Made by a program: the position numbers and the translations under genes. The notes beneath the pieces are model-generated. The model searched no databases. It saw only the letters and a list, made by a program, of their open reading frames with translations, and was not told where the DNA came from. A stretch of 64,000 nucleotides of DNA from SAR92 clade bacterium H455 (GTDB lineage Bacteria; Pseudomonadota; Gammaproteobacteria; Pseudomonadales; Porticoccaceae): assembly GCA_024802545.1 (NCBI GenBank), contig CP103416.1:1674001-1738000 (forward strand). The letters are read 5' to 3'. Shown here piece after piece: positions 26,684 through 36,125 of the stretch (position 1 is its first letter; every line of letters begins with the position of its first letter).

Positions 26684-27187
26684 CTAGTTTTTGTTACAGA
26701 CTGGTGCTGCAATGATTGCATCAGTGAGTAATTCAGCCAAAGCCTTCACGTCGACACAGCTGAGTGATGGGTTCTCAGAGAGATTGACTTGGCGCAACTC
26801 TCCGAGGAATAGCAATGCTTTGATATCAGTGAGCTGATTGTTGTTTAAATTGATCGTTTTCAGCTGTGAAAAACGCTCAATTCCAGAGAGGTCAGTGATG
26901 CCAGCAAAACTGCAGTTTAGTACCTCCAGCTGCTCAGGCTGGGTGATCTTTGAGTCGCTTAAGGTGAGTTTGACGCAGCTCGCCAGAGCCGGATCAGCAA
27001 TCTGATAACCGCTATAGATTGCTTTTGGCGTATAAATCGGCTGCTGGTTCAGCGTTACCGCATAGCGATCGCAGCCTGTTACTAGAAATAGGCTCAAAAT
27101 AAGCCCCGTGGTTCGAGCCTTTATCAAGCTCTTAACTGGACTGGTTATCAGGGCACGGCGAGCAACAGGATGATTACTGGAAGGCAT
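26684..27187 (-). CDS. Leucine-rich-repeat lipoprotein, unknown function
   Basis: A 167-residue protein with a lipoprotein signal (LILSLFLVTGC, cysteine near residue 39) after a basic n-region. The mature part has a small Cys-containing domain and three or four leucine-rich repeats (LEVLNCSFAGITDLSGIE, LKTINLNNNQLTDI, LRQVNLSENPSLS) ending in a cysteine-bearing cap (AAPVCNKN). Such short LRR lipoproteins are usually periplasmic or surface binding proteins. The partner is unknown. It stands alone, convergent to the MBL hydrolase gene and divergent from rsmJ. Confidence 0.75.
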   Translation of the reverse strand: MPSSNHPVARRALITSPVKSLIKARTTGLILSLFLVTGCDRYAVTLNQQPIYTPKAIYSGYQIADPALASCVKLTLSDSKITQPEQLEVLNCSFAGITDLSGIERFSQLKTINLNNNQLTDIKALLFLGELRQVNLSENPSLSCVDVKALAELLTDAIIAAPVCNKN

Positions 27188-27356
27188 AAAATACTCCGGG
27201 GAGGCAACTTTTGGTGGGCGACAAAGTTAAGTTATTGACCGCTGCATTATAGGTGCCCGATTGCATCGCTGTAACGTTATAATCACAAGCAATAAATAAT
27301 CCACTGGTTACAGCAACAACTGTAGACTTGGATACTATAAACCTTGGAACTTTTCG

Positions 27357-28229
27357 ATGCTTGCAGACAGCCTTCCGATCATTCGCGTCGCCTACGAGTC
27401 GAATAGCTTTAAGCCTCAGGCTGAGGCCCTCGCGGAAAAGCTTTCCCTAGCAGTTCAGGCTGATACTGGTGCCTATGATTATCTTCTCGAGTTCACCCGC
27501 CAGGGTCTAGTACTGCGGCCATCTGCCGACAAGGGCTATGGCTCAATTATCTGCGACTTTGCCAGTTCTGAGCACAGTCACCGGCGTCGTTATGGTGGCG
27601 GCAATGGACAGGCAATCGCCAAAGCCGTAGGGGTCTCCGGTAAGTTCGCCCCTCAGGTATTGGATCTTACCGCCGGTCTCGGTGGCGATGGCTTTGTGCT
27701 GGCCTCTCTGGGCTGCACTGTTCGCCTGCTGGAGCGCAATCCGATTGTCCACAGCCTGCTTGCCGATGGTCTTAGACGTGGCACAGAGGCGGGGCTGAAA
27801 TGGCTTGAGCAGGGGGATGATGAACTGAGCGTGGTTATTAACAGGCTTGGTCTACTCGAGGCTGACGCCGCCACTTATCTGAGTAACTTAGTGGCTAAAC
27901 TGGCCCAGATCGAAACAGAGGGCGAAGGACAAATACAGCAACTAGATACTAAAGGTTGGCGTCCAGATGTTGTCTATGTGGACCCGATGTTTCCACTGCG
28001 TAAAAAATCTGCCAAGGTGAAAAAGCAAATGCAGGCTTTTCATGCCATTGTTGGAACAGATCCGGATGCCGATGGGCTGCTGGCCAAGGCGCTGGCAATC
28101 GCTAGGTATCGAGTAGTGGTAAAGCGTCCTACTGGGGCCGGGTTTTTGGCTGAGACTAAGCCGAACTACTCTCTCGAGGGTAAGTCAACGCGCTATGATA
28201 TTTATGCGCTAAAGAAGCTTCCTGGTTAA
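27357..28229 (+). CDS. rsmJ: 16S rRNA m2G1516 methyltransferase RsmJ
   Basis: RsmJ methylates N2 of G1516 in 16S rRNA with SAM. The family signatures are clear: HRRRYGGGNGQAIAKAVG near residue 75, LDLTAGLGGDGFVLASLGC near 102 (SAM-binding), ERNP, and VVYVDPMFPLRKKSAKVKKQM near 205. At 290 residues it is longer than E. coli RsmJ (250), mainly through an insert of about 20 residues (KLAQIETEGEGQIQQ) before the catalytic DPMFP block. A TATAAT lies at 27278-27283 but no matching -35 is visible. Confidence 0.92.
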   Translation: MLADSLPIIRVAYESNSFKPQAEALAEKLSLAVQADTGAYDYLLEFTRQGLVLRPSADKGYGSIICDFASSEHSHRRRYGGGNGQAIAKAVGVSGKFAPQVLDLTAGLGGDGFVLASLGCTVRLLERNPIVHSLLADGLRRGTEAGLKWLEQGDDELSVVINRLGLLEADAATYLSNLVAKLAQIETEGEGQIQQLDTKGWRPDVVYVDPMFPLRKKSAKVKKQMQAFHAIVGTDPDADGLLAKALAIARYRVVVKRPTGAGFLAETKPNYSLEGKSTRYDIYALKKLPG

Positions 28230-28267
28230 ACCTCAACCCTTAGTCACCTTTGGTTCTTGGTGAGCCC

Positions 28268-29176
28268 TCAGCGACGTTTAAGCACCATATAGTTACCTAG
28301 AGCTACCAGCACAAAGCCTGCCGCTGCAAGCAGAGTCCACTGATAATCCTCAAACAGAGTCGACAGAATAATCGCCACAAAGGGGATAATCAGCGAGGTG
28401 TAGCCAGCGCGACTTGGGCCTATATTGATCAGTAGTTTCAAATAGGCACCAAAGGCCAGAATAGTGCCAAATACCGAAAGATATATCAGTGAGAGGCTAT
28501 ACTCTAGGGTCGATCCATAAGAAAACTCGGCGCCGGTGACTAGGGCAATTAAGGTTAAAATCGCCGTGCCATAGAATATAGACCAGGCATTGATTGCCCA
28601 CACCGAGATCCCTGTATTGCCATTTCGCGTCGCTACAATATTCCCCAGTGAGGCAAACACTACAGCAACAAATGCCAACCCAAAACCAAACAGAGGATCA
28701 TTGGGGTTTGAATCAGGATTGGAATCTGCGCCAGAGAGCAAAGCGAACTCTGGGTAGAACAGCATGCAGATGCCAGTCAGGCCGACCAGTCCGCCAACAA
28801 CGGTCGGCAATGTAACCGGATGTTTGAGAAAGATCCTGCCATTGATGATATTAAAAAAAACTAACAGTGAAAAAATCACCGCCACTAAGCCGCTGGGCAG
28901 ATAGACCTCGGACCAGTAGATAGTCCAGTAATTTAAGCCAAACAGAAAGCAGCCCTGGGCCGCCATAAAACGATGATCCCGCAGGCTCAGACCCAGTGGT
29001 ATCTGTCTCAGCCAGCACCAGACAAATAACAGTCCAGATGCCAGTGCCATACGGTAGATTACTGACACCAGGGGATCCACTTCGCCGAGCTGGTAGGTGA
29101 TTGCCAGCCAGGTCGAACCCCAGATTAGTATGGTCGCGAGATAGAGACCACTATTGAGAGGGCTCATTGCGCACAT
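28268..29176 (-). CDS. EamA/DMT-superfamily transporter
   Basis: A 302-residue membrane protein with about ten helices in two EamA halves, each near 140 residues (IWGSTWLAITYQLG at the start of the first, IVATRNGNTGISVWAIN in the second). Drug/metabolite transporters of this type export amino acids or other small metabolites; the substrate is not predictable here. It lies between rsmJ (convergent) and dapE (same direction, 13 bases downstream of the dapE stop), so it may be cotranscribed with dapE. Confidence 0.86.
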   Translation of the reverse strand: MCAMSPLNSGLYLATILIWGSTWLAITYQLGEVDPLVSVIYRMALASGLLFVWCWLRQIPLGLSLRDHRFMAAQGCFLFGLNYWTIYWSEVYLPSGLVAVIFSLLVFFNIINGRIFLKHPVTLPTVVGGLVGLTGICMLFYPEFALLSGADSNPDSNPNDPLFGFGLAFVAVVFASLGNIVATRNGNTGISVWAINAWSIFYGTAILTLIALVTGAEFSYGSTLEYSLSLIYLSVFGTILAFGAYLKLLINIGPSRAGYTSLIIPFVAIILSTLFEDYQWTLLAAAGFVLVALGNYMVLKRR

Positions 29177-29189
29177 ACTGCTGTTAGTT

Positions 29190-30371
29190 TCACGGCAGCA
29201 GCTTGCTTAGAATGGTCTGGTAGATGTCGGTGAGAGAGTTGAGATCATCTATATTGGTATTTTCATCAACCTTGTGAATACTTTCGTTCACTGGTCCCAG
29301 TTCAATTACCTGCACTCCAAGTGGCGCGATAAAGCGCCCATCCGAGGTGCCACCGGCCGTCGACAGTTCAGTCGTAAGTCCTGTGACTTCGTCAATGCTC
29401 TCAACTGTGGCACTGACCAATTCTCCACTGGAGGTTAAAAACGGATGGCCACTGAGATGCCAGTTAGCGGAATATTTGACGGCATGTTGATCGAGAATGC
29501 TCTCTGCCCGCTGAATAATTTGCTGCTCGGTCAACTCGGTTGAAAAGCGGAAATTAAACACCACCTGCATTTCCCCTGGAATCACATTGGTTGCACCAGT
29601 GCCGGCTTGAATATTGGAAATCTGAAAGCTGGTGGCAGGGAAGAATTCATTGCCGTTATCCCAAACTTCGCTAGCCAGAGCAGCTAGAGCCGGAGCAGCG
29701 CGGTGAACCGGGTTATCCGCAAGCTGAGGGTAGGCGACATGGCCCTGCTGACCATGCACAGTAAGAACACAACCCAGTGAGCCGCGGCGACCATTCTTGA
29801 CCACATCGCCACATTGTGCCGTGCTGGAGGGCTCACCAACCAGGCACCATTCCGGCAATTCGTCGCGCTCTTTGAGCAGGTTAATCACTTTAACGGTGCC
29901 GTCGATGGCAATGCCTTCTTCATCACTGGTGATCAGGAAGGCGATACGGCCGCTGTGATTAGGGTTGATGGCAACAAATCGTTCGCAGGCCACAACCATG
30001 GCCGCCAGGGACCCTTTCATATCCGCAGCGCCACGGCCGACTACATGACCATCAACTATGGTTGCGTCGAACGGCGCTTGCTGCCAATTTTGCTCTGGTC
30101 CTGTGGGAACTACATCAGTGTGTCCGGCAAAGCAAAGGGTTGGCCCCGACTCGCCGTGAACTGCCCAGAAATTATCCACATCGCCAAAGCGCAGACGCTC
30201 GATCTTAAAGCCGATGGCGCTTAGGCGCTCAATCATGACTTCCTGGCAGCCACAGTCATCCGGGGTTACGGAACGACGACGAATAAGCTCTTGGGTAAGC
30301 AGCACGGTTTCCGTTTGATGAGCAGCTGGTAGTTGAGATGCTGGCCGTGCAGAAGTGGTGGGTTGGGACAT
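29190..30371 (-). CDS. dapE: Succinyl-diaminopimelate desuccinylase
   Basis: DapE removes succinate from N-succinyl-LL-diaminopimelate in lysine and peptidoglycan synthesis, with two zinc ions. The 393-residue M20-family protein shows [12 protein letters not shown] near residue 80, [10 protein letters not shown] near 112, TSDEEG near 148, GEPSS near 178 and the C-terminal [12 protein letters not shown]. The N-terminal 17 residues are extra compared with E. coli DapE (375). AAAGGTCC precedes the ATG at moderate spacing. It is divergent from the cmoM-like gene. Confidence 0.95.
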   Translation of the reverse strand: MSQPTTSARPASQLPAAHQTETVLLTQELIRRRSVTPDDCGCQEVMIERLSAIGFKIERLRFGDVDNFWAVHGESGPTLCFAGHTDVVPTGPEQNWQQAPFDATIVDGHVVGRGAADMKGSLAAMVVACERFVAINPNHSGRIAFLITSDEEGIAIDGTVKVINLLKERDELPEWCLVGEPSSTAQCGDVVKNGRRGSLGCVLTVHGQQGHVAYPQLADNPVHRAAPALAALASEVWDNGNEFFPATSFQISNIQAGTGATNVIPGEMQVVFNFRFSTELTEQQIIQRAESILDQHAVKYSANWHLSGHPFLTSSGELVSATVESIDEVTGLTTELSTAGGTSDGRFIAPLGVQVIELGPVNESIHKVDENTNIDDLNSLTDIYQTILSKLLP

Positions 30372-30507
30372 AAGAGGGACCTTTTGATTAGGCGCTTATT
30401 GTAAAGGGCAAATGCATGCTCCGCTATATCTGCCGAGCCAGATTCCGGTTAACATCGCACTATTATTTATTCTGTACTACCCATTAGATGACTCTGCGAG
30501 CACTGGC

Positions 30508-31290
30508 TTGAGCAAAAATACTGTTGATAGAAATTTTGATGATCTGAGCGAGAAGTTTGCACGGAAAGTTTATGGGGGGCTGAAAGGGGATATACGCCTC
30601 GCAATTATCTGGCGCGATCTGCTGGCAGTGCTGCCCGATTTAGAAACACAGGCGCCATTGCGTATTCTCGATATTGGCGGTGGTTTGGGCCAGCTGACAG
30701 TGGCTCTAGCCAAGCTGGGGCATCAGGTAGTCTACAACGATCTCTCTCAACAGATGCTCGAGGCGGCGCAGAATCTCGCTCAGGAAGCGGAGGTATTGGA
30801 TCAAATTAGCTGGTATCAGCAGCCTTATCAAACTCTTAAAAGTGAAAATCTAGGTCAATTTGATCTGGTAATGAGTCACGCATTGATTGAATGGTTGGCT
30901 GAGCCAGGGTTATTGATTGCAGATGTGCAAAACTATCTGGCACCTAAAGGCTTATTGTCACTGACGTTCTACAATCAGAATGCTCTGGTTTACCGCAATT
31001 TAATTCGCGGTAACTTCAATGTTTTGCAAGGAGAGTTTTCCGCGCATCCGAAAAGCCTTACCCCTGGCGAACCACTGCAACCGGACGCTGTGCAGCAGTG
31101 GGTAGAGCAGGCTGGGCTGACAACAGATTACAGTGCCGGGATTAGAGTTTTTCATGACTATGTCACCACTCAGCGGGGTGGTCATGAGGATGCCAGCGCA
31201 GTGATAGATATGGAGTTGCGGTACTCAGTGCAGGAACCGTTTAAATGGTTGGGGCGCTATATCCACTTTGTTTGTTCAGTGGCGCGGTAA
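30508..31290 (+). CDS. cmoM: tRNA 5-carboxymethoxyuridine methyltransferase CmoM-like
   Basis: A class I SAM methyltransferase of about 260 residues that closely follows E. coli CmoM (SmtA): RNFDDLSEKFARKVYG at the N-terminus, RILDIGGGLGQLTVALAK as the SAM loop, SHALIEWLAEP, LSLTFYNQNALVYRN, VFHDYV and QEPFKWLGRYIH at the end. CmoM makes the methyl ester of cmo5U34 in tRNA. I chose TTG 30508 because homology begins a few residues later. An upstream ATG at 30412 would add 32 residues including a hydrophobic stretch with no counterpart in the family, though AAAGGG precedes it closely. Confidence 0.87.
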   Translation: MSKNTVDRNFDDLSEKFARKVYGGLKGDIRLAIIWRDLLAVLPDLETQAPLRILDIGGGLGQLTVALAKLGHQVVYNDLSQQMLEAAQNLAQEAEVLDQISWYQQPYQTLKSENLGQFDLVMSHALIEWLAEPGLLIADVQNYLAPKGLLSLTFYNQNALVYRNLIRGNFNVLQGEFSAHPKSLTPGEPLQPDAVQQWVEQAGLTTDYSAGIRVFHDYVTTQRGGHEDASAVIDMELRYSVQEPFKWLGRYIHFVCSVAR

Positions 31291-31328
31291 TTGGCAGGTG
31301 TTGTATGCCAAAGGTAAACAGCATAAAT

Positions 31329-31361
31329 TAAAAAAGCTCCCACCTATCTGTTAGAGGGAGC
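31329..31361 (-). terminator. Rho-independent terminator of the PEP-CTERM-like gene
   Basis: On the minus strand GCTCCC and GGGAGC form a six-pair stem with a 14-base loop, followed directly by TTTTTTAATTT. It lies about 50 bases past the stop of the surface protein gene. Confidence 0.8.
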
Positions 31362-31407
31362 CTTCGGAGCGGAGCAGATTGGCGAGGGCGCTGAGTGGGC
31401 AGCTATC

Positions 31408-32085
31408 CTAAGTGCTGGCTGCCTGCTTGCGTGTCACTATGCCAAATAATCCAAGGGCCATTGAGCCAAACAAAAACAGTGCACTGGGGATCGGTGTTGC
31501 AATGGGTGGCAGTACTGCAAAAAACTCTCTGGTGGTGCCGCGATCATTGGAGGTATAGACTTCCATTGTGGTTGACCAGTCAAATCGTTTGTTTCTGTCG
31601 GCTCTTTTCTTTAGAGCCTTGACCAATTTCTTTTCGCGCCTGTCTTTGAGTTCGGGAACGCTACCCATGATGTCCCAGATAACATAGTTAACTAGTGCGT
31701 TGAATTTTGCGGCGGTGTCGCTGAGGCTCTCGGAATTATCCAGTAGGCTAAACAGATATCCGGCTTTGGCGTATTTTTCGGAACCGTTGCGCCCGCGATT
31801 ATATTTTCCAGCGCCATTTCGAACATCTGTGTAGCTATTAGCTGTTGCTGACCAGGTGCCTGCCATAGTGCTATTGGATGTATTCACCGCTAGGCTATTA
31901 GTGCCGTCGACGGTGATTGCGGAAAGCCCGGCATTCACTGAGCCATTTGCCATCGTTTTAAGGGAGGTTGATGTGCCAGCACCTTGGTAGCTGATCTCCA
32001 CTGGTGCGGCGATGGCTGCAGTGCCAAGAAGGATGAGTGCAGCGCTAGTGAGTGATAGCCTGATGTTTTTTAAGTTGATGCCCAT
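31408..32085 (-). CDS. Secreted protein with a PEP-CTERM-like sorting tail
   Basis: A 225-residue protein with a signal peptide (SLTSAALILLGTAAIAAPV, cleavage near residue 26), a Ser/Thr/Asn-rich mature part of unknown fold, and a C-terminal tripartite tail: TPIPSALFLFGSMALGLFGIVTRKQ, i.e. a Pro motif, a hydrophobic helix and basic residues. This layout is that of PEP-CTERM/VPLPA proteins processed by exosortase in exopolysaccharide-producing Gram-negative bacteria. The Pro motif is P-I-P here. No exosortase gene is in the window. The start at 32085 has GGGAG ten bases upstream; a start at 32112 lacks one. The charged RREKKLVKALKKRADRNKRF segment is unusual. Confidence 0.72.
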   Translation of the reverse strand: MGINLKNIRLSLTSAALILLGTAAIAAPVEISYQGAGTSTSLKTMANGSVNAGLSAITVDGTNSLAVNTSNSTMAGTWSATANSYTDVRNGAGKYNRGRNGSEKYAKAGYLFSLLDNSESLSDTAAKFNALVNYVIWDIMGSVPELKDRREKKLVKALKKRADRNKRFDWSTTMEVYTSNDRGTTREFFAVLPPIATPIPSALFLFGSMALGLFGIVTRKQAAST

Positions 32086-32235
32086 GCCGTTTAAGCTCCC
32101 TGTCAGCCTCATGCCAACGCTTATTGATTACGATTGTGGCGATTTTATGCTCTGTCCTAAGTACCGCAACCGTCTGGCGTGAATTGTGCGAACTGGTTAA
32201 CACTAATAGTTGAACCAGGAGCGGTTTAGACCGCG

Positions 32236-34068
32236 CTATGGCTCAAGATTAAGTTGTGGCGAGCTTAGCGGCGTCGATCTAAGCTGTGTCGACCAGAGTT
32301 CAGCGTAGCGGCCATCCAATGCAAGCAATTGCTCATGATTTCCCTGTTCGACGATGGAGCCCTGATGGAGCACCACAATCTTGTCCGCATCAACAATGGT
32401 CGACAAGCGGTGGGCAATAACCAAGCTGGTATGGCCCTCAGCGATCTCTCCCAGTGCGACCAATATAGAGCGCTCTGACTTGCTGTCTAGAGAAGAGGTA
32501 GCCTCATCAAACAGTAGAATCGGTGGTCGCTTAAGAATGGTTCTGGCGATGGCAACCCGTTGCTTTTCGCCTCCGGATAGCTTTAAACCGCGCTCGCCCA
32601 CCATGGTGTCAACGCCATCCGGTAACTGCTTAACAAAGGCTTCGAGATGGGCCATACGGATCGCGTTGTGAACTTCTTCGTCGCTGGCTTCCGGCTTACC
32701 ATAGCGAATATTATCAAAGATGCTGCTGTTAAAAAGTACCGTATCCTGCGGCACTATGCCTATGGCCCCGCGCAGGGAGTGCTGGGAAACACAGCGAATA
32801 TCCTGGCCATCAATGGAAATACTGCCCTGAGTTGGATCGTAAAAACGGAATAATAGCTTTACCAGGGTCGATTTCCCGGCACCACTGGCGCCGACTATGG
32901 CGACTTTTTCGCCTGGCTGGATTTCAAAGCTGATGTTTTTCAGAATCTGCCGGTCCGGCTGATAGTCAAAGCAGACCTGATCAAAGCGTGTATGCCCCGC
33001 GGTGACATTTAGCTGAGGCGCGGCTGGGGTATCTTGGACTTTGCTGCTCAGCTCCATCAGGGCAAACATATTCTCGATATTGGCCATGGATCCTTTAATT
33101 TCCCGGTAGACAAAACCGAGAAAGTTAAGCGGCATAAACAACTGCATCATAAAAGCATTGATCAAGACAAAGTCACCAATAGTCATGGCACCCTCGGCGA
33201 CTCGCAGGGCGGCCAGCCACATCATGGCAGTCATGGCGGCGGTAATAATCAGTGCCTGACCCGCATTGAGTGAGAGTAACGACAGGCGATTCTTGCGTCT
33301 TGCGGTTTCCCAGTCGGCTAAAGCATGGTCATAGAGACGCGCCTCATGCTTTTCATTGGTAAAGTATTTAACCGTTTCATAATTTAACAGGCTGTCGATA
33401 GATCGAGTGCTGGCCGCGGAATCAGCTTTATTAGCCTGGCGGACAAACTGAGTGCGCCAGTCAGTGGTGATCATGGAAAAGAAAATATACAGAACCACAG
33501 AGGCCATGGTGATAGCCGCGAATTCGATGCCATAGTTATAAAACAACAGGCCGATCACCAGGCTGATTTCAATTAGGGTAGGGGCGATATTAAACACAAA
33601 GAAGCGCATCAAAAAGCTGATGCCGTTGGTGCCGCGCTCTATATCTCTGGCCAAGCCACCGGTGCGGCGGTTGAGGTGAAAGTCTAGGTCTAAGCTGTGG
33701 ACATGATTGAACACCTGCAAACCAACACGACGCATGGCCCGCTCGGTGACTCGACCGAAAACCGTATCGCGGATTTCCCCGAGAATGATCATCGAAAAGC
33801 GCGCGAAGCCATAGGCGAGCACCAGTCCGATGGGCACTGCCATCAGGTTGGGGATACTTGGCGCACCACCACCGCTAGCGGCAGGGCTAAGAGTATCTAC
33901 TATATCTTTGAGTAAAAAAGGACCGTAGACACTGGCTGCTTTGGATAGCACCAAACAGACAATGGCGATACCAATACGAACTTTGTATTCAAGTAGGTAG
34001 GGCCAGATAACCTGAAATATCTTCCAATTAATCTTATTTGCGGGGTCAAAATCTTGCCTGTGATGCAT
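32236..34068 (-). CDS. Atm1-type ABC exporter (permease fused to ATPase)
   Basis: A 610-residue half transporter with six membrane helices (about 1-330) and a nucleotide-binding domain (about 355-600). The NBD has Walker A GASGAGKST, Q-loop VPQDTVLF, signature LSGGEKQR, Walker B ILLFDEATSSLD and H-loop IAHRLST. HLNRRTGGLARDIERGTNGI in the membrane domain is the hallmark of the Atm1/ABCB7/HMT1 group, which exports glutathione-conjugated compounds or persulfides linked to Fe-S or metal homeostasis. It acts as a homodimer in the inner membrane. The J-domain gene is 27 bases upstream in the same direction. Confidence 0.9.
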   Translation of the reverse strand: MHHRQDFDPANKINWKIFQVIWPYLLEYKVRIGIAIVCLVLSKAASVYGPFLLKDIVDTLSPAASGGGAPSIPNLMAVPIGLVLAYGFARFSMIILGEIRDTVFGRVTERAMRRVGLQVFNHVHSLDLDFHLNRRTGGLARDIERGTNGISFLMRFFVFNIAPTLIEISLVIGLLFYNYGIEFAAITMASVVLYIFFSMITTDWRTQFVRQANKADSAASTRSIDSLLNYETVKYFTNEKHEARLYDHALADWETARRKNRLSLLSLNAGQALIITAAMTAMMWLAALRVAEGAMTIGDFVLINAFMMQLFMPLNFLGFVYREIKGSMANIENMFALMELSSKVQDTPAAPQLNVTAGHTRFDQVCFDYQPDRQILKNISFEIQPGEKVAIVGASGAGKSTLVKLLFRFYDPTQGSISIDGQDIRCVSQHSLRGAIGIVPQDTVLFNSSIFDNIRYGKPEASDEEVHNAIRMAHLEAFVKQLPDGVDTMVGERGLKLSGGEKQRVAIARTILKRPPILLFDEATSSLDSKSERSILVALGEIAEGHTSLVIAHRLSTIVDADKIVVLHQGSIVEQGNHEQLLALDGRYAELWSTQLRSTPLSSPQLNLEP

Positions 34069-34095
34069 AGGTTGCTCAGTATATTGGGGCTTTGG

Positions 34096-34800
34096 CTACA
34101 CGCGAGATAACAGCTGATCTTTGGCCGCATTAATTTTAGCCGCCAGATAGTCGCTGCCACCGCGGTCCGGGTGCAGGCGCTGCATCAGTCGTTTGTGAGC
34201 TTTGCCAATATCCTCTTTGGAGGCACCGCTTTCTAGGCCTAAAATTTTAAGCGCTTCGTCATCGGATAAGTCAGAAAAATTATTTGCTGAAGAGCCCTGT
34301 TGCGACTGCTCATCACCACCTCGGCCACTGCGCATCATATAAGCCTGCATCAACACATAGGACTCCCTATCGGTTTGACGCAGGCTATCACTGAGCGTTT
34401 GCGCTTCACCGGCACTTAGATCTGAGAGGCGGCGCCCGGCAAACTCGCCGGCGAGCACTTCGCCGTCCATTTGCCGAGTCGAGAAATTCACTTCGACGGC
34501 TAGGGATTTGGTGCGAAATTGCGAGGGGCTGGTTTTGAAGCGACTTAAGATCTGTAGGAACGGCAGGGCACGGAGACCTACTGCAAAAGTTCCTTTAAGC
34601 ACTGGTACTAGAACTGCAAGACCGGCGCCAAGCCAGTGCATGCGTCCAGTTGCCACCAGCATAACCGATGCGCCAAGCACCAGCCAAAATGCACTGCGCC
34701 ACAGAAAGGCACGGCGTTTTTCTTGGGGCAAACGGGTTACCGTTGTCCACCAGTACCAGATTGAAAAGATAATCGCGACGAGTAACAGTAATCTAATCAT
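34096..34800 (-). CDS. Membrane-anchored J-domain protein
   Basis: A 234-residue protein with two N-terminal hydrophobic segments (residues 1-18 and about 33-70) and a C-terminal J domain of about 60 residues ([26 protein letters not shown] in [11 protein letters not shown]). It should tether DnaK activity to the inner membrane, with the J domain in the cytoplasm. The arrangement is known in alpha- and gammaproteobacterial DnaJ-like membrane proteins; the client is unknown. It lies 27 bases upstream of the Atm1-type exporter and is probably cotranscribed with it. Confidence 0.85.
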   Translation of the reverse strand: MIRLLLLVAIIFSIWYWWTTVTRLPQEKRRAFLWRSAFWLVLGASVMLVATGRMHWLGAGLAVLVPVLKGTFAVGLRALPFLQILSRFKTSPSQFRTKSLAVEVNFSTRQMDGEVLAGEFAGRRLSDLSAGEAQTLSDSLRQTDRESYVLMQAYMMRSGRGGDEQSQQGSSANNFSDLSDDEALKILGLESGASKEDIGKAHKRLMQRLHPDRGGSDYLAAKINAAKDQLLSRV

Positions 34801-34931
34801 AGTGCTCTTAAACGTTATTAGTTGAGAGTTAAAAATCTATTTAACAATACTCTGTTATGGAAACCAGGGCGAATTGTTTTGATGCTATTAGCTGGGGCTA
34901 AAAATGGTGCGATTTAGAATAGTACGGCTAC

Positions 34932-34969
34932 AAAAAAACCCCAGATCTTTACAGAGCAGGGGCTTTTTT
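34932..34969 (-). terminator. Terminator after the DAHP synthase gene, possibly bidirectional
   Basis: CCCC (34939-34942) and GGGG (34959-34962) form the base of an imperfect stem, with a seven-base A run on the left and a six-base T run on the right. On the minus strand, the direction of the DAHP synthase gene that ends at 34987, the stem is followed by TTTTTTTG. Confidence 0.75.
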
Positions 34970-34986
34970 ACACCAGGCCAGCAGGC

Positions 34987-36054
34987 TTAGCGAGATTTTA
35001 ATACGTCGCGTAGCTTGTCTGCCATGGAGGTCAATGTGTTTTCAGTGGTCTCCCAATCGATACAGGCATCAGTAACCGAGACACCGTAGGCCATATCATC
35101 CGGATTACTTGAGAGCTTCTGATTGCCTGCATTGATATTGCTTTCGATCATTACACCGATAATGGATTTATTGCCCTCAACAATTTGGTTGGCAACGTTG
35201 TCCATAACCAGAGGCTGCAGGTTGTGGTCTTTGTTGGAGTTAGCGTGGCTGCAATCGACCATAATATTGGCGTCGACACCGGCGGCAATCAGTTCCTGCT
35301 CGCAGATTGAGACGCTGACTGAATCATAGTTAGGCTTGCCATTACCGCCGCGCAACACTACGTGTGCATAGGGGTTACCCTTAGTAGTAATAATCGACAC
35401 ATTGCCATCTGAATTAATCCCCAAAAAACGGTGCGGGCTGGAGACTGACTGCAGCGCATTAATGGCTACGGTCAAGCTGCCATCAGTACCGTTTTTGAAG
35501 CCAATAGATGACGATAGGCCCGAGGCCATCTCGCGGTGAGTCTGTGACTCAGTGGTGCGAGCACCAATCGCCGACCAAGCAATCAGGTCTTGCAGATACT
35601 GAGGTGAAATGGGGTCCAGTGCTTCAGTTGCAGTGGGCAGACCAATTTCAGAAATATCATGAAGCAGCTGGCGACCAATATGCAGACCATCGGTAATCTT
35701 AAAAGAGTCATTCATAAACGGGTCGTTGATCAAGCCTTTCCAGCCGGTGGTGGTGCGAGGCTTTTCAAAATAGACGCGCATAACAATTAGTAGCGTATCG
35801 CCGACTTTCTCTTCCAGGGCTTTAAGTCTGTTGGCATAGTCATGTGCAGCTTTAAGATCGTGAATCGAGCAGGGACCCACCACAACTATCAGGCGGTGAT
35901 CTTTGCGCTCGAGAATATTCTCGATATCCTTGCGACCTTTAGAGATTACGCCGCGAGCTTTATCAGTCAGCGGGATTTTACGCTTCAATTCTGCGGGAGT
36001 AATCAGCACCACTGGTGGTTCAATATTAATGTTTTCTACAGGCTGTAAATCCAT
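34987..36054 (-). CDS. aroG: DAHP synthase, AroG type (class I)
   Basis: This enzyme condenses phosphoenolpyruvate and erythrose-4-phosphate, the entry to the shikimate pathway. The 355-residue length and motifs match the E. coli AroFGH family: VVGPCSIHD near residue 60, MRVYFEKPRTTTGWKGLINDP near 92, GARTTESQTHREMASGLS near 163, GFKNGTDG, DCSHANSNK, and YGVSVTDACI near the C-terminus. Which aromatic amino acid inhibits it cannot be read safely. The gene has a clear terminator downstream and lies after the AddA-like gene. Confidence 0.94.
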   Translation of the reverse strand: MDLQPVENINIEPPVVLITPAELKRKIPLTDKARGVISKGRKDIENILERKDHRLIVVVGPCSIHDLKAAHDYANRLKALEEKVGDTLLIVMRVYFEKPRTTTGWKGLINDPFMNDSFKITDGLHIGRQLLHDISEIGLPTATEALDPISPQYLQDLIAWSAIGARTTESQTHREMASGLSSSIGFKNGTDGSLTVAINALQSVSSPHRFLGINSDGNVSIITTKGNPYAHVVLRGGNGKPNYDSVSVSICEQELIAAGVDANIMVDCSHANSNKDHNLQPLVMDNVANQIVEGNKSIIGVMIESNINAGNQKLSSNPDDMAYGVSVTDACIDWETTENTLTSMADKLRDVLKSR

Positions 36055-36125
36055 GCTCGTGTTCCTAGCTAATGTGGTTTTTCAAAAGATCAACCATTGT
36101 ACTTAAATCTACTGGTTTTTGAAGG

